A stretch of 53,810 nucleotides of DNA from positions 1 to 53,810 of the forward strand of contig DATLFP010000073.1 in assembly GCA_035540955.1 (NCBI GenBank). The letters are read 5' to 3'. How positions within the stretch are numbered: the first letter of the stretch is position 1; each line of letters opens with the position of its first letter. This DNA is from DATLFP01 sp035540955 (GTDB taxonomy: Bacteria > Actinomycetota > Acidimicrobiia > Acidimicrobiales > CADCSY01). The notes beneath the pieces were generated by a model. It was given only the letters and a program-made list of their open reading frames with translations. It did no database searches and was not told where the DNA came from. This document shows, in pieces, positions 36,035-45,107 of the stretch. The position numbers and the translations under genes are program-made.

Positions 36035-37039
36035 ATGCGCGACGACGATCGGTCGGGACCCGCCGACCTGCCGAGCTATGACGACCTCCCGGTGACCGAC
36101 GGCGCCCCGCCCGGGTCGTCGTGGGGCGTGTGGGGTGACGGCGACGTGCTCGGCTGCCTGAACCTGCTCACCCCCGAGCGGGTGGTGCGGGCCGCCAGCC
36201 TGATCCGCACCGGCCGGGTCTTCGCCCTCAACCTCGACGCCACCCTGCCGTCGCCACCCCTGTTCGGCCGGCCGGCGTTCCGCCATGAGGTCACCGGCCG
36301 GCCCGGTGGCTTCTCCCACGACGACCTCCTGCACGGGTGGAACACCCAGTCCTCGAGCCAGTGGGACGGCTTCCGCCACGTGGGCAACCCGGTGCACGGC
36401 CACTACGGCGGCGTGGCCGACGAGGACCACGGCATCCACCACTGGGTCGACCGGATCGTCGGGCGGGCCGTGCTCGTCGACCTCGACCGGTGGCGGGCCG
36501 CCCAGGGCCGGCCCATCGACCACGGGGCCGCCGACCCCATCACCCCCGAGGACGTCCACGGCTGCATCGCCGAGCAGGGCACCGCCGTCGAGACCGGCGA
36601 CGTCCTGCTCCTGCGCACCGGCTGGCTCACCTGGTACCGGACCCTCGACGACGACGGGCGACGGGCCGTCGCCGACCCCGCCACCTTCGCCGCCCCCGGC
36701 CTCGTGCCCGGCGAGCGCACGACCCGGCTCCTCTGGGACCTGCACGTGGCCGCCGTCGCCGCCGACAACCCCGCCCTCGAGCTGTGGCCGCCGGGCTCGC
36801 TCGACGGCGACACCGACTGGCGGGCGGCCGCCGAGGCCGACCCGTCCCGCTGGCCCGAGGTGTTCGTCCACACCGCGCTGCTGCCGCTGCTCGGCATCCC
36901 CATCGGCGAGCTGTGGGATCTCGACGCCCTCGCCGAGGACTGCGCCGCCACCGGCACCTACGACTCGTTCTTCACCTCGGCCCCGCTGCACATCCCCCAC
37001 GGCGTCGCCACCCCGCCCAACGCCCTCGCCATCCGCTGA
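36035..37039 (+). CDS. Cyclase family protein (kynurenine formamidase-like)
   Basis: This 334-residue protein belongs to the PF04199 metal-dependent hydrolase fold. Recognisable parts are an N-terminal GVWGDGDVLGCLNLLTPE, the metal-site block SSQWDGFRHVGNPVHGHYGG near residue 108 (a variant of HxGTHxDxPxH) and the DVLLLRTGW motif near 190. The substrate, perhaps an N-formyl or ring amide, is unknown. ATG 36035 follows AGAAAGCGGGG. It converges on a membrane-protein gene, and the two stop codons share one hairpin. Confidence 0.85.
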   Translation: MRDDDRSGPADLPSYDDLPVTDGAPPGSSWGVWGDGDVLGCLNLLTPERVVRAASLIRTGRVFALNLDATLPSPPLFGRPAFRHEVTGRPGGFSHDDLLHGWNTQSSSQWDGFRHVGNPVHGHYGGVADEDHGIHHWVDRIVGRAVLVDLDRWRAAQGRPIDHGAADPITPEDVHGCIAEQGTAVETGDVLLLRTGWLTWYRTLDDDGRRAVADPATFAAPGLVPGERTTRLLWDLHVAAVAADNPALELWPPGSLDGDTDWRAAAEADPSRWPEVFVHTALLPLLGIPIGELWDLDALAEDCAATGTYDSFFTSAPLHIPHGVATPPNALAIR

Positions 37040-37056
37040 GCGCGGCCGCGGTCAGC
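37035..37056. terminator. Palindrome spanning two convergent stop codons
   Basis: GCTGA (37035-37039) and TCAGC (37052-37056) pair around the perfect 10-bp palindrome CGCGGCCGCG (37041-37050). The TGA of the cyclase gene and the TGA of the opposite-strand membrane protein lie in the outer stem. It could work as a bidirectional transcript end. Confidence 0.55.
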
Positions 37057-37603
37057 GGCGCAGGTAGCGGGCCACCATCGAGACGTAGCCACCGAGGACG
37101 CCGGCCGCGCCCACGAGGAACAGCAGCGGCACCAGCCCGAGATCGCTGTCGCCGCACGCCACGCCGATGCCGCCGCCCCGCTCGAGGGCCGCGGGCTCGA
37201 AGCGCTCGCGGTCGACGATGTCATCGACCTGCACCTCGGCCTCGAGCTCGCCCTCGGGGAGCGGCCGGCCCTCGACCACCGTCTCGAAGAACGGCGGCGG
37301 CTCGTCACCGATCACGAAGGCTCGGTTGACCGTCCCCCGCGCCGACTCCACCCGCCAGAGCGTCTCGCCGTCGGGCACCCGGACCTCGACGGCCCGCACC
37401 CGCTCGTCGGGGCACCGCCCCACGAACACCACCGGCGGGCGCCCGGGCTCGACGTTGGCCGCCACCCGCACCCGGTCGCCGGGCTCGGTCCGCGCCTGGC
37501 GCCCCAACGCAACAGCGGCCACGAACGCCAGCACCACGAGCACGCCGATGCCGCCGATGACGAGCACGCCGAGCGACGGCTCGTCACCCCGACTCGAGCT
37601 CAC
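37052..37603 (-). CDS. Membrane protein with extracytoplasmic domain, unknown function
   Basis: The 183-residue protein has an N-terminal helix (about residues 11-33), a roughly 115-residue soluble domain with ANVEPGRPPVVFVGRCPDE and GTVNRAFVIGDEPPPFFE, and a C-terminal helix (about 155-176). This is a two-helix, loop-outside topology. No family is recognised. GTG 37603 overlaps mazG by 20 nt, so it is translated with it. The domain could be a sensor or a small beta-barrel; neither is shown. Confidence 0.65.
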   Translation of the reverse strand: MSSSRGDEPSLGVLVIGGIGVLVVLAFVAAVALGRQARTEPGDRVRVAANVEPGRPPVVFVGRCPDERVRAVEVRVPDGETLWRVESARGTVNRAFVIGDEPPPFFETVVEGRPLPEGELEAEVQVDDIVDRERFEPAALERGGGIGVACGDSDLGLVPLLFLVGAAGVLGGYVSMVARYLRR

Positions 37604-38885
37604 GCTCCCCGGCGGCGGCGCGGAACCGCTCGACCCGCGACCGCAGCGCGTGCTCCGGATCGACGCCCGCCGCTCGGGCCTCGACCACGAGCGCCAGCAG
37701 CCGGTCGCCGAGGTCGGCGGCGCCCACGTCGGGCTCGACGCCGATCGACCGCGCCTTGCGGACCACCTCGTCGGCGTAGAGCAGCGCCGGCAGCGTGCTC
37801 GGGATGCCGTCGAACGCGGAGGTCCGCCCCTTCTCGGCCCGCTTGATCGCCTCCCAGTTCTGCACGACCTCACCGGCACCCTCGACGACCACGTCGCCGA
37901 ACACGTGGGGGTGGCGCGACCGGAGCTTGTCGTGGATCCCGCGGGCGACGTCGGCGAGGGTGAACCACCCGGACTGGGCGGCGATCGTGGCGTGGAAGTA
38001 CACCTGGAACAGGAGATCGCCGAGCTCCTCCTCCAGGTGGGCGATCGTCGCGGCGTCGTCCTCGTCGAGCCGATCGATGGCCTCGAGCACCTCGTAGGTC
38101 TCCTCCAGCGCGTAGCGCCGCAGGGACGTGTGCGTCTGCTCGCGATCCCACGGGCACTGCTCCCGCAGCGTCCGCACGAGCTCGGCGAAGCGCACCAGCT
38201 CCACGGCGACGGGGGCGGCGAGCCGGGGGATGTACAGCGACGTGAGATGGTCGGGCACGATCGCCCGGTCGAGATCGGCCCACGCGACCTCGGTGATCGA
38301 CTCGTCGGGCAGGCCCAACCGCTGCAGCACCGTCACCGGCGCCGCCGGGTCTGCGCCATCGAGATCACCCTCGATCGCCAGCTTGATGTCGGACAGCACG
38401 CCGGGCTCGTGGCAGTGCGACACGAGCAGCGGCCCGCGCTCCCCGGCCGCCTGCACCGCGAACTCGTGACCGTCGACGACCCGCACGCCCTCGGCGAGCG
38501 GGTCGACGCCGAGCCGCACCCACGCCAGATCGAGGAACGACAGGGCCGGCACCACCTCGACGCGCACCCGCTCGTCGGCCAGCAGCAACGTGACGCTGCG
38601 CTCGGCGACCAGCGGCGAGCCGGGCACCGCGTACAGCACCTCGCCGTGCTCGACGGCGGCGGCCACCACGACCTCGACGATCGCCGGGTACACCTCGGAC
38701 TGCCGGTCGGCGGCGTCGTAGAGGTGATCGAGGGCGGTGGCCGGCTCGACCAGCGACGCCGACGGGTGACGGCTGGTGCGCAGGTAGCGGACCGGCACCC
38801 GGTCGATCGCCGCCCGCGTCGCCTCGGTCACCATCCCGGGGTCACCGGGGCCGAGGCCGACGACGGTGACGAGCGGCCGGATCAG
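37584..38885 (-). CDS. mazG: Tetrapyrrole methylase-like plus MazG nucleotide pyrophosphohydrolase
   Basis: The 433-residue fusion matches YabN-type proteins. A SAM-dependent tetrapyrrole methylase-like domain (VTVVGLGPGDPGMVTEAT, residues 8-25, to about 215) precedes a MazG NTP-PPase domain with CPWDREQTH near 243, EETYEVLEAID near 257 and EEELGDLLFQ near 280. It likely cleans up aberrant NTPs. The start is uncertain: CTG 38885 forms a CTGA overlap with the upstream stop, and GTG 38948 is the nearest canonical in-frame start, with 67 nt of overlap. Confidence 0.88.
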   Translation of the reverse strand: MIRPLVTVVGLGPGDPGMVTEATRAAIDRVPVRYLRTSRHPSASLVEPATALDHLYDAADRQSEVYPAIVEVVVAAAVEHGEVLYAVPGSPLVAERSVTLLLADERVRVEVVPALSFLDLAWVRLGVDPLAEGVRVVDGHEFAVQAAGERGPLLVSHCHEPGVLSDIKLAIEGDLDGADPAAPVTVLQRLGLPDESITEVAWADLDRAIVPDHLTSLYIPRLAAPVAVELVRFAELVRTLREQCPWDREQTHTSLRRYALEETYEVLEAIDRLDEDDAATIAHLEEELGDLLFQVYFHATIAAQSGWFTLADVARGIHDKLRSRHPHVFGDVVVEGAGEVVQNWEAIKRAEKGRTSAFDGIPSTLPALLYADEVVRKARSIGVEPDVGAADLGDRLLALVVEARAAGVDPEHALRSRVERFRAAAGERELESG

Positions 38886-39913
38886 GACCCGCCCCGGGGG
38901 CCGGCCGGCGGTTCGACGCGCGGCAGGCGCGGCACCGGCCCGTCGCACGCCTCGTCGCTCCAGGTCCCGTACCGGGGGTTGACGGTGACCGAGCCGGCGC
39001 AGATCACGTTCACGACGTGCTCGCTCACCCGCGTGTCCCGGGCCTCGGCCATCACGAGCCGCACGCTCTCTCGGACCTCGGCGTAGGGCAGCACCCGGCG
39101 CTCGGTGACGAGGATGAGGTGCGACCCGAACTGCGTCTGCACCGGCTCGCTCACCATGCCTTCTTCGAGGTCGAACGCCGCGGCCTCGAACGTGGGGTCG
39201 AACTGGAGCTGGCGCCGGGTGCCACAGCCGAGCTGGCCACCCTGGGCCGCGGCGCCGGGGTCGTCGGACTCGTCGGTGGCGATGGCGGTGAAGTCCTCCC
39301 CGTCGGCGATCCGCTGGGCCAGGGCCCGGGCCCGTTGCTGCGCCTCCGCCGGGGTGCGGCCCTGCACGCCGACCAGCGCGTGGGAGATGCAGATCTCGGT
39401 GAACTCGTCGGGGTTCGCGTCGTAGAACCGGCGCTCGTCGTCGCCGATCTCGGCGAGGATCTCCTGCTCGACCAGCACGAGCAGGGCCCGCTGCTCGATG
39501 AGCCTGTCCTGGTACGACGCCGGGAACGACTCGAACGCCTCGGGGTCGAGGGAGTCGAACTGCTGGACGATCTCGGCGCGGGACTCGGCCAGGAGGTCGT
39601 CGGGGATGGGCAGCACGCCGCGGGCTGCGAGGTCGTCCTCGACCAGCTGGTACCAGACCCGCAGCGAGAGGACCTGGGCCACGAACGCGGCGTCGAACGT
39701 GCCCGTGCCCGCCGAGCCCTGCGTGGGCAGGCCGTAGGTCTGCTCGAGCACGTCGGTGTACTGGCGGTTGCCGCGGATGGCGTCCATCTCCTCTTCGATC
39801 TCGCCGGTCGAGATCTTCGTGGAGCCGACGGTGGCGGCCGGGGCGGCGCCCAGCGCCGAGCACGCCGAGGTCAGGAGGGCGAACGCGACGAGGAGGGGGA
39901 CGAACCGGCGCAT
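38882..39913 (-). CDS. Lipoprotein peptidyl-prolyl isomerase (SurA/PrsA-like)
   Basis: This 343-residue exported protein has a lipoprotein signal peptide (MRRFVPLLVAFALLTSACS, Cys at 18) and a SurA_N-like helical region. A parvulin PPIC domain spans about residues 170-270 (SHALVGVQGRTPAEA, GGQLGCGTRRQL, VQTQFGSHLILV). It should help fold secreted proteins at the membrane surface. The gene begins 4 nt after mfd, and its stop overlaps mazG. In mycobacteria the mazG-eno interval holds another lipoprotein gene (lpqU). Confidence 0.86.
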   Translation of the reverse strand: MRRFVPLLVAFALLTSACSALGAAPAATVGSTKISTGEIEEEMDAIRGNRQYTDVLEQTYGLPTQGSAGTGTFDAAFVAQVLSLRVWYQLVEDDLAARGVLPIPDDLLAESRAEIVQQFDSLDPEAFESFPASYQDRLIEQRALLVLVEQEILAEIGDDERRFYDANPDEFTEICISHALVGVQGRTPAEAQQRARALAQRIADGEDFTAIATDESDDPGAAAQGGQLGCGTRRQLQFDPTFEAAAFDLEEGMVSEPVQTQFGSHLILVTERRVLPYAEVRESVRLVMAEARDTRVSEHVVNVICAGSVTVNPRYGTWSDEACDGPVPRLPRVEPPAGPRGGS

Positions 39914-39917
39914 CGGG

Positions 39918-42900
39918 TCAGGACGCTACCGAGGCGACCTCGGCAGGGACGAGTTCGGTGAGCAACGTCACGAGCGCGTCGGCGGCGTCGACCGAGCGCG
40001 ACAACGGCACGATCAGCTGGCGCTGCTCCTCCTTGTAGACCGACGACGGCGACAACCGCTTGAGCCGCACGGCAGCGCTGGCCCGAAGCCGGACGGGCAG
40101 GAGCCGGGCCTGGAAGCCCTGGGACGTCTGGTTGCGGGTGACGACGACCTCCTTCACGCCGACCCGGGCGCACTCGGCTCGGAGCCGGGCGACCCGCAGC
40201 AGCGCCTCGGCGGAAGGCGGCACCGGCCCGTAGCGGTCCTCCCACTCCGTGCGGATGTCGGCGACCTCCTCCGCGGTGGTCACCGCCGCCAGCCGCCGGT
40301 ACGCCTCGAGCCGCAGCTCCTCCTTGGCCACGTAGTCGGGGGGCAGGGAGGCGTCGAGCGGCAGCTCGAGCTTGATCTCCGCCGGGGGGCGCACCGTCTC
40401 CCCCTTCAGCTCGGCCACCGCCTCGGCCACCATCTGCACGTAGAGGTCGTAGCCGACGGCAGCGATGTGTCCCGACTGGCTCTCGCCCAGCAGGTTGCCG
40501 GCGCCGCGGATCTCCAGGTCGCGCATCGCGATCTTGAACCCGGATCCGAGCTCGGTGGCCTCGCCGATCGTCTTCAACCGCTCGTAGGCCTCCTCGCTCA
40601 GCGACACGTCGCGGGGGTGGAAGAGGTAGGCGTAGGCGCGCTGGCCGGCCCGCCCGACCCGGCCCCGGAGCTGGTGGAGCTGGCCCAGCCCGAGCCGATC
40701 GGCCCGGTCGACCACCAGCGTGTTCACCGTCGGCATGTCGATGCCCGACTCGATGATGGTGGTGCAGACGAGCACGTCGTACTCGCCCTCCCAGAAGTCG
40801 TAGACGACCTTCTCGAGGGTGCCCTCGTCCATCTGGCCGTGGGCGACGGCGACCCGCGCCTCGGGCACGAGGTCGCGGATCTCGGCCGCCTTCTGCTCGA
40901 TGTCGAGCACGCGGTTGTGCACGAAGAACACCTGCCCTTCGCGCAGGAGCTCGCGGCGGATGGCTTCGGCCACCGCCCGCTCGTCGTACTCGCCCACGTA
41001 GGTGAGGATCGGCATGCGCTCGGCGGGCGGCGTCTGCAGCAGCGTGAGGTCGCGGATGCCGGTGAGGCTCATCTCGAGCGTGCGGGGGATGGGCGTGGCG
41101 CTGAGGGTCAGCACGTCGACGTCGGTCTTGAGCTTCTTCATCGCCTCCTTGTGGGACACGCCGAAGCGCTGCTCCTCGTCGACCACGAGCAGGCCGAGCT
41201 TCTTGAACGCGATGTCGTCGGACAGGAGGCGGTGGGTGCCGACCACGATGTCGACCTCGCCGTCCTTCAGCCCGGCCACCACCTTGCGGGCCTGCTGGGG
41301 GGTGAGGAAGCGGCTGAGCACCTCGACCCGCACGGGATAGCCGGCGAACCGCTCGCCGAAGGTCTGGAAGTGCTGCTGGGCGAGGAGAGTCGTGGGGACG
41401 AGCACCGCCACCTGGTAGCCGTCCTGCACGGCCTTGAACGCGGCACGGATGGCGACCTCGGTCTTGCCGAAGCCGACGTCGCCGCACACCAGCCGGTCCA
41501 TGGGGCGCTCGGCCTCCATGTCCTCCTTCACGTCGTTGATGGCCTTCAGCTGGTCGGGGGTCTCCTTGAACGGGAACGCCTCCTCCAGCTCGCGCTGCCA
41601 CGGGGTGTCGAGGGAGAACGCGATGCCCGTGCTCGTGACCCGGCGCTGGTAGAGCACGACGAGCTCCTGGGCGATCTCCCGCACGGCGCTGCGCACGCGC
41701 GCCTTGGCCTTCTGCCAGTCGCTGCCGCCGAGCTTCGACAGCGACGGTGTCTCTCCGCCCGTGTAGTGGCGGATGGCGTCGATCTGGTCGGTGGGGATGT
41801 AGAGCTTGTCGTCGCCCCGGTACTCGATGAGGAGGTAGTCGCGCTCCACGCCGCCGATGGAGCGCTTGACCATGCCGGCGTAGCGGCCCACGCCGTGGTG
41901 CACGTGCACGACGTGGTCACCGGGCTTGAGGTCGTCGAAGAACCCGGCGCTGTCGCGGCGCTTCGGGGCGCGCGCCGCCCGGTGGGCCCGCCGGCGTCCG
42001 GTCACGTCCGGTTCGGCGAGCACCGCGAGCTTCACGGCGGGGAGGATGAAGCCGCGCTCCAGCGGCGCCACGACGGTGGCGCCGGGCGTCACGCCGTTGT
42101 CGGTGAAGGACTGCTTGAGGCGGGCGGCGGAGCCGGTGCCGTCGGCGGCGAGCACGACGCGGGTGCCGTTGCGTTGCAGCTGCTCGACCTGGGCGACGAG
42201 CACGCTCCCGTCGCCGATCTGCGCCGGCCACGACTCGGTCCGCACCTGCTCGGCGTCGGCGCCGTCATCGCCCGTCGGACCGGGCGCCACGTTGTGCACC
42301 ATCACCACCGGCGCCGCGGTGTGGGCGAGCAGGCGGTCGAAGGACACGTGCAGGCGGGGCAGCTCGCGGTCGGGGTCGACGTCCCACGTCTTGGCCAGCG
42401 CCGCGGCGAGGTCGGCCTCCTCGGCGAGGAGATCGGAGGCGCGGTCGCGCATCCGCCGCGGCTCGACGAGGACGACTGCTCCCTCGGTGCCGATCAGGTC
42501 GAGCAGGACGTGCTCCTCGGCGGTGAGCCACGGCAGCCACGACTCCATGCCGTCGAAGACGAGCCCCTCCGCCAGCCGCTCCCACTGCTCGCGGCCCCAG
42601 GGCTCGGCGGCGACGAGCCGTTCCGCCCGCTCCCGCACCGCGGCGGTGGTCAGCAGCTCTCGGCACGGGAAGATCTCGACCGCGGGTACGTCCTCGCGGC
42701 TGCGCTGGTCGCTCACCGAGAAGGTCGTCAGACGGTCGACCTCGTCCCCCCACAGGTCGACCCGCACCGGCGCGTCCGCCGTGCTCGGGTAGACGTCGAC
42801 GATCGAGCCCCGCACCGCCACCTCGCCCCGGGCCTCGACCTGGTACTCGCGGCGGTAGCCGGCGGCGACGAGCTCGGCCACGAGCTGCTCGGGGTCGAGC

Positions 42901-43400
42901 CGGTCGCCGGGGCGGATGCTGATCGGCTCGACGTCCTCGACGTGGGGACCGACCCGTTGCACGAGGGCACGCACGGACGCGACGACCACGAGCAGGTCGT
43001 CGTCGCCGCCGGGGTCGCCGTCGGCGCCGCCGAGGGTGCGCAGCCGCCACATGGTCCGCAGTCGGCGGCCCATCGTCTCCACGCTCGGGCTGACACGCTC
43101 GAAGGGCAACGTCTCCCACGCCGGGAACAGCTCGACGGCGCGGCCGAGCACCTGCTGGAGATCGGCGGCGAGCCGGTCGGCATCGGCCGTCGTCGGCACC
43201 GCCACGAGCAGCGGCCGCCGCCCCGACGCCACCGCCAGGCCGGCGACGGCGATGGCCCGGGCCGCCTCGGGCACGGCCAGCGGGGCCGGCGCGGTGGCGC
43301 CGGCGAGGCGGGCGGCCACGGCGCGCAGGGCCGGCTCGTCGGCGGCGACGTCGGCCAGGGCGCGCAGCGGCGCCCGATCCGGTCCGGAACGGGGGGTCAT
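39918..43400 (-). CDS. mfd: Transcription-repair coupling factor
   Basis: The 1160-residue translocase removes stalled RNA polymerase and recruits UvrA. Domains in order: a UvrB-like N-terminal region (to about 350), the RNA polymerase-interacting domain (FDDLKPGDHVVHVHHGVGRY near 490), RecG-like helicase motor with Walker A GDVGFGKTEVA near 637, DEEQRFG near 737 and RGRVGRAGQRAYAYLF near 920, and a C-terminal TRCF domain. ATG 43400 is preferred; TAGTGT lies 11 nt upstream. GTG 43415 adds five residues. Confidence 0.96.
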   Translation of the reverse strand: MTPRSGPDRAPLRALADVAADEPALRAVAARLAGATAPAPLAVPEAARAIAVAGLAVASGRRPLLVAVPTTADADRLAADLQQVLGRAVELFPAWETLPFERVSPSVETMGRRLRTMWRLRTLGGADGDPGGDDDLLVVVASVRALVQRVGPHVEDVEPISIRPGDRLDPEQLVAELVAAGYRREYQVEARGEVAVRGSIVDVYPSTADAPVRVDLWGDEVDRLTTFSVSDQRSREDVPAVEIFPCRELLTTAAVRERAERLVAAEPWGREQWERLAEGLVFDGMESWLPWLTAEEHVLLDLIGTEGAVVLVEPRRMRDRASDLLAEEADLAAALAKTWDVDPDRELPRLHVSFDRLLAHTAAPVVMVHNVAPGPTGDDGADAEQVRTESWPAQIGDGSVLVAQVEQLQRNGTRVVLAADGTGSAARLKQSFTDNGVTPGATVVAPLERGFILPAVKLAVLAEPDVTGRRRAHRAARAPKRRDSAGFFDDLKPGDHVVHVHHGVGRYAGMVKRSIGGVERDYLLIEYRGDDKLYIPTDQIDAIRHYTGGETPSLSKLGGSDWQKAKARVRSAVREIAQELVVLYQRRVTSTGIAFSLDTPWQRELEEAFPFKETPDQLKAINDVKEDMEAERPMDRLVCGDVGFGKTEVAIRAAFKAVQDGYQVAVLVPTTLLAQQHFQTFGERFAGYPVRVEVLSRFLTPQQARKVVAGLKDGEVDIVVGTHRLLSDDIAFKKLGLLVVDEEQRFGVSHKEAMKKLKTDVDVLTLSATPIPRTLEMSLTGIRDLTLLQTPPAERMPILTYVGEYDERAVAEAIRRELLREGQVFFVHNRVLDIEQKAAEIRDLVPEARVAVAHGQMDEGTLEKVVYDFWEGEYDVLVCTTIIESGIDMPTVNTLVVDRADRLGLGQLHQLRGRVGRAGQRAYAYLFHPRDVSLSEEAYERLKTIGEATELGSGFKIAMRDLEIRGAGNLLGESQSGHIAAVGYDLYVQMVAEAVAELKGETVRPPAEIKLELPLDASLPPDYVAKEELRLEAYRRLAAVTTAEEVADIRTEWEDRYGPVPPSAEALLRVARLRAECARVGVKEVVVTRNQTSQGFQARLLPVRLRASAAVRLKRLSPSSVYKEEQRQLIVPLSRSVDAADALVTLLTELVPAEVASVAS

Positions 43401-43433
43401 AGACGCCCGCCACACTACGGCCCGGCGTGGCGG

Positions 43434-44369
43434 TTACGACCGGGCGAGGCGGCGGGCGACGTCGTCGAGTCCGGGCCAGGTCGGCCCGTCGCTCAGGCAC
43501 TGCTGGACGCAGCGGGCGAAGAGCCACTGCCGGACCCGCTCGGCGTCGAGGTCGGCGAGGTCGGCGACCTCGCTGAGCAGCCCGATCGGGTCGGCGCGCA
43601 GCGACCGCTCGCAGTTCAGGAGGTGCTGGAGGACGTCGTAGTGGGGGTCGCCGACGTAGGGCTTCGGGTCGATCAGCAACCAGGGCCGGCGCGTGCCGGC
43701 CAGCACGTTGCCGGCGTGAAGGTCGGTGAACAGCAACGTCGGGGCCGGGCCGGTGCGCGCCAGCTCCTGGAACCGGGCGAGCCCGTCGCGGGCCAGCCCG
43801 CTGTCGAGCCGCCCCGGGTCGGCGGCGAGTCGCGCCTCGGCCCGGGTCACCCACTCATCGGCCATCAGCGAGAGGGGGCGGAACGGGTGGTCGGCTTCGA
43901 GGTCGACGGCCCAGACCGACCGGAGCAGGTCGGTGAGCACCACGTGCTGCTCGGCCTCGGGGCGACCGCGCAGCTCGGTGCCCGGGCGGCACCGCTCGAG
44001 CAGCATCGCCGTCGTGCCGAGTCCCGGCTCGACGTCGCCGTCCGCGTCGGCCGCCGCCGGCAGGTGCTCGAACGCGTGCACCTCCACCGCGCCGCGGCCC
44101 CGGAGCGCGGCCAGGCCCTCGGCCTCGTGGCGTGCCTCGCTGTGCGCCCACGCCACCTTGAGCACGACCTCGTGGCCCTCGCCGTCGGTGCCCGGTGCGA
44201 CCCATGAGCAGTTGCCGCCGGGCTCGAACGGCTCGCCGAGCACCAGCCCCCACCGCGCGACCAGGTCCTCGACCACCCCCGGGAGCGCCGCCAGCCACGC
44301 CGCCAGCTCCGGCCCGCCCGCGTCCATCGACGCTTGCAGGTACGGAGGCACCCGCAGCCCGGCGGTCAT
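43434..44369 (-). CDS. Aminoglycoside/hydroxyurea phosphotransferase-like kinase
   Basis: This 311-residue kinase-fold protein is of the APH(6)/hydroxyurea-resistance type. The catalytic loop reads LLFTDLHAGNVLAG near residue 207 (Asp and Asn present), followed by WLLIDPKPYVGDPHYD near 227. The N-terminal lobe has WVAPGTDGEGHEVVLKVAW with the ATP-binding Lys. It could phosphorylate streptomycin-like drugs or a cellular metabolite; resistance is not demonstrated. TACGCT lies 9 nt before ATG 44369. Confidence 0.85.
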   Translation of the reverse strand: MTAGLRVPPYLQASMDAGGPELAAWLAALPGVVEDLVARWGLVLGEPFEPGGNCSWVAPGTDGEGHEVVLKVAWAHSEARHEAEGLAALRGRGAVEVHAFEHLPAAADADGDVEPGLGTTAMLLERCRPGTELRGRPEAEQHVVLTDLLRSVWAVDLEADHPFRPLSLMADEWVTRAEARLAADPGRLDSGLARDGLARFQELARTGPAPTLLFTDLHAGNVLAGTRRPWLLIDPKPYVGDPHYDVLQHLLNCERSLRADPIGLLSEVADLADLDAERVRQWLFARCVQQCLSDGPTWPGLDDVARRLARS

Positions 44370-44378
44370 CGGACGCCC

Positions 44379-44384
44379 AGCGTA
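44379..44384 (-). promoter_or_regulatory. -10-like TACGCT before the APH-like gene
   Basis: TACGCT on the minus strand ends 9 nt before ATG 44369 with no Shine-Dalgarno sequence, matching the leaderless pattern in the window. Confidence 0.4.
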
Positions 44385-44453
44385 GGAGTGGTTGACGGCG
44401 CGCAGAGCGGGGGCGAAGATGGCCGCCGAGCGGGTCCTGCGCTCGACCTCCAA

Positions 44454-44569
44454 CGACCTTCCCCAGCAAGGTCGCTCGACGGAGGCAAAGGGGAGCGAAT
44501 CCTCAGGTCAGCTTCGTTCGGTTGCTCCACCGTCCGGACGGCACTGCTGGGGGCTGCCAGACCGGACGG
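44454..44569 (+). other. Structured leader upstream of the VOC gene
   Basis: In the 214-nt gene-free gap several pairings stack up. A 7-bp hairpin CGACCTT/AAGGTCG lies at 44454-44474, and GGAGC (44492-44496) pairs with GCTCC (44524-44528). A perfect 12-bp palindrome is at 44530-44541, and CCCCAGCA (44461-44468) could pair at long range with TGCTGGGG (44546-44553). CCGGACGG also repeats at 44534 and 44562. This looks like a structured 5' leader; I cannot match it to a known riboswitch. Confidence 0.4.
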
Positions 44570-44583
44570 ATGCGAGGCACCGG

Positions 44584-45084
44584 ATGACTGCCGACAAGGA
44601 CTTCAAGCGACTCGTGCGAGCCCATGCCCGCGCCCACCGCCTGTCGTATGCATCGGCGCGCCAACGCCTCCTCAGATCCCGCGCGCCCGATGCGGGCGCA
44701 TCGAGAGAGGAACCGTCCATGGAGTTCACCCGCGTCGTCCCGGTCCTGCGGACCTTCGACACCGACAAGGCCACCGAGTTCTACGTCGACCACCTCGGCA
44801 TGACCGTCGACTGGGAGCACCGCTTCGAACCCGAGCTCCCCCTCTACCGCCAGGTGTCGAGGGGCGACCTGGTGCTGCACCTGACCGAGCACCACGGCGA
44901 CAGCACACCGGGCTCGGTCGTCTACGTGTACATGACCGGCGTGCGCGAGCTCCACGCCGAGCTGGCCGCGAAGCCGTCCGCCGGCAGCCGGCCCGGCCTC
45001 GAGCAGACCGACGGCCGCACCGAGTTCACCCTCATCGACCCGTTCGGCAACCGGTTGCGCTTCGGCGAGATCGACGAGCGCTGA
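44584..45084 (+). CDS. VOC/glyoxalase superfamily protein with N-terminal helical extension
   Basis: The 166-residue protein has a short N-terminal module (MTADKDFKRLVRAHARAHRL, then SYASARQRLL). It is followed by a vicinal-oxygen-chelate fold (about residues 48-160) with VVPVLRTFDTDKATEFYVD and FTLIDPFGNRLRF. The helical extension is recurrent in the actinobacterial Glyoxalase_8 group. It may bind a drug or sequester an electrophile. ATG 44584 is chosen to include the module; ATG 44719 would give the bare VOC domain. It converges on the HNH gene. Confidence 0.82.
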   Translation: MTADKDFKRLVRAHARAHRLSYASARQRLLRSRAPDAGASREEPSMEFTRVVPVLRTFDTDKATEFYVDHLGMTVDWEHRFEPELPLYRQVSRGDLVLHLTEHHGDSTPGSVVYVYMTGVRELHAELAAKPSAGSRPGLEQTDGRTEFTLIDPFGNRLRFGEIDER

Positions 45085-45107
45085 GGCGCGCTCCGCTCGC
45101 CGCGCTC
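45083..45107. terminator. Hairpin spanning convergent stops of VOC and HNH genes
   Basis: GAG plus CGCG (45083-45090, with one bulged G) pairs with CGCG plus CTC (45101-45107). The TGA of the VOC gene (45082-45084) and the TGA of the HNH gene (45106-45108) sit at the stem base. The same stop-hairpin-stop design occurs at 37035-37056. Confidence 0.5.

Noticed and set aside
44461..44569. Cobalamin or SAM riboswitch before the VOC gene
   Set aside because: Some short words resemble riboswitch boxes, but the conserved core order of these classes is not present.
44584..44718. Separate small gene ahead of the VOC domain
   Set aside because: It is in frame with no stop before the VOC domain, and this N-terminal helical module recurs fused to VOC proteins of this group.
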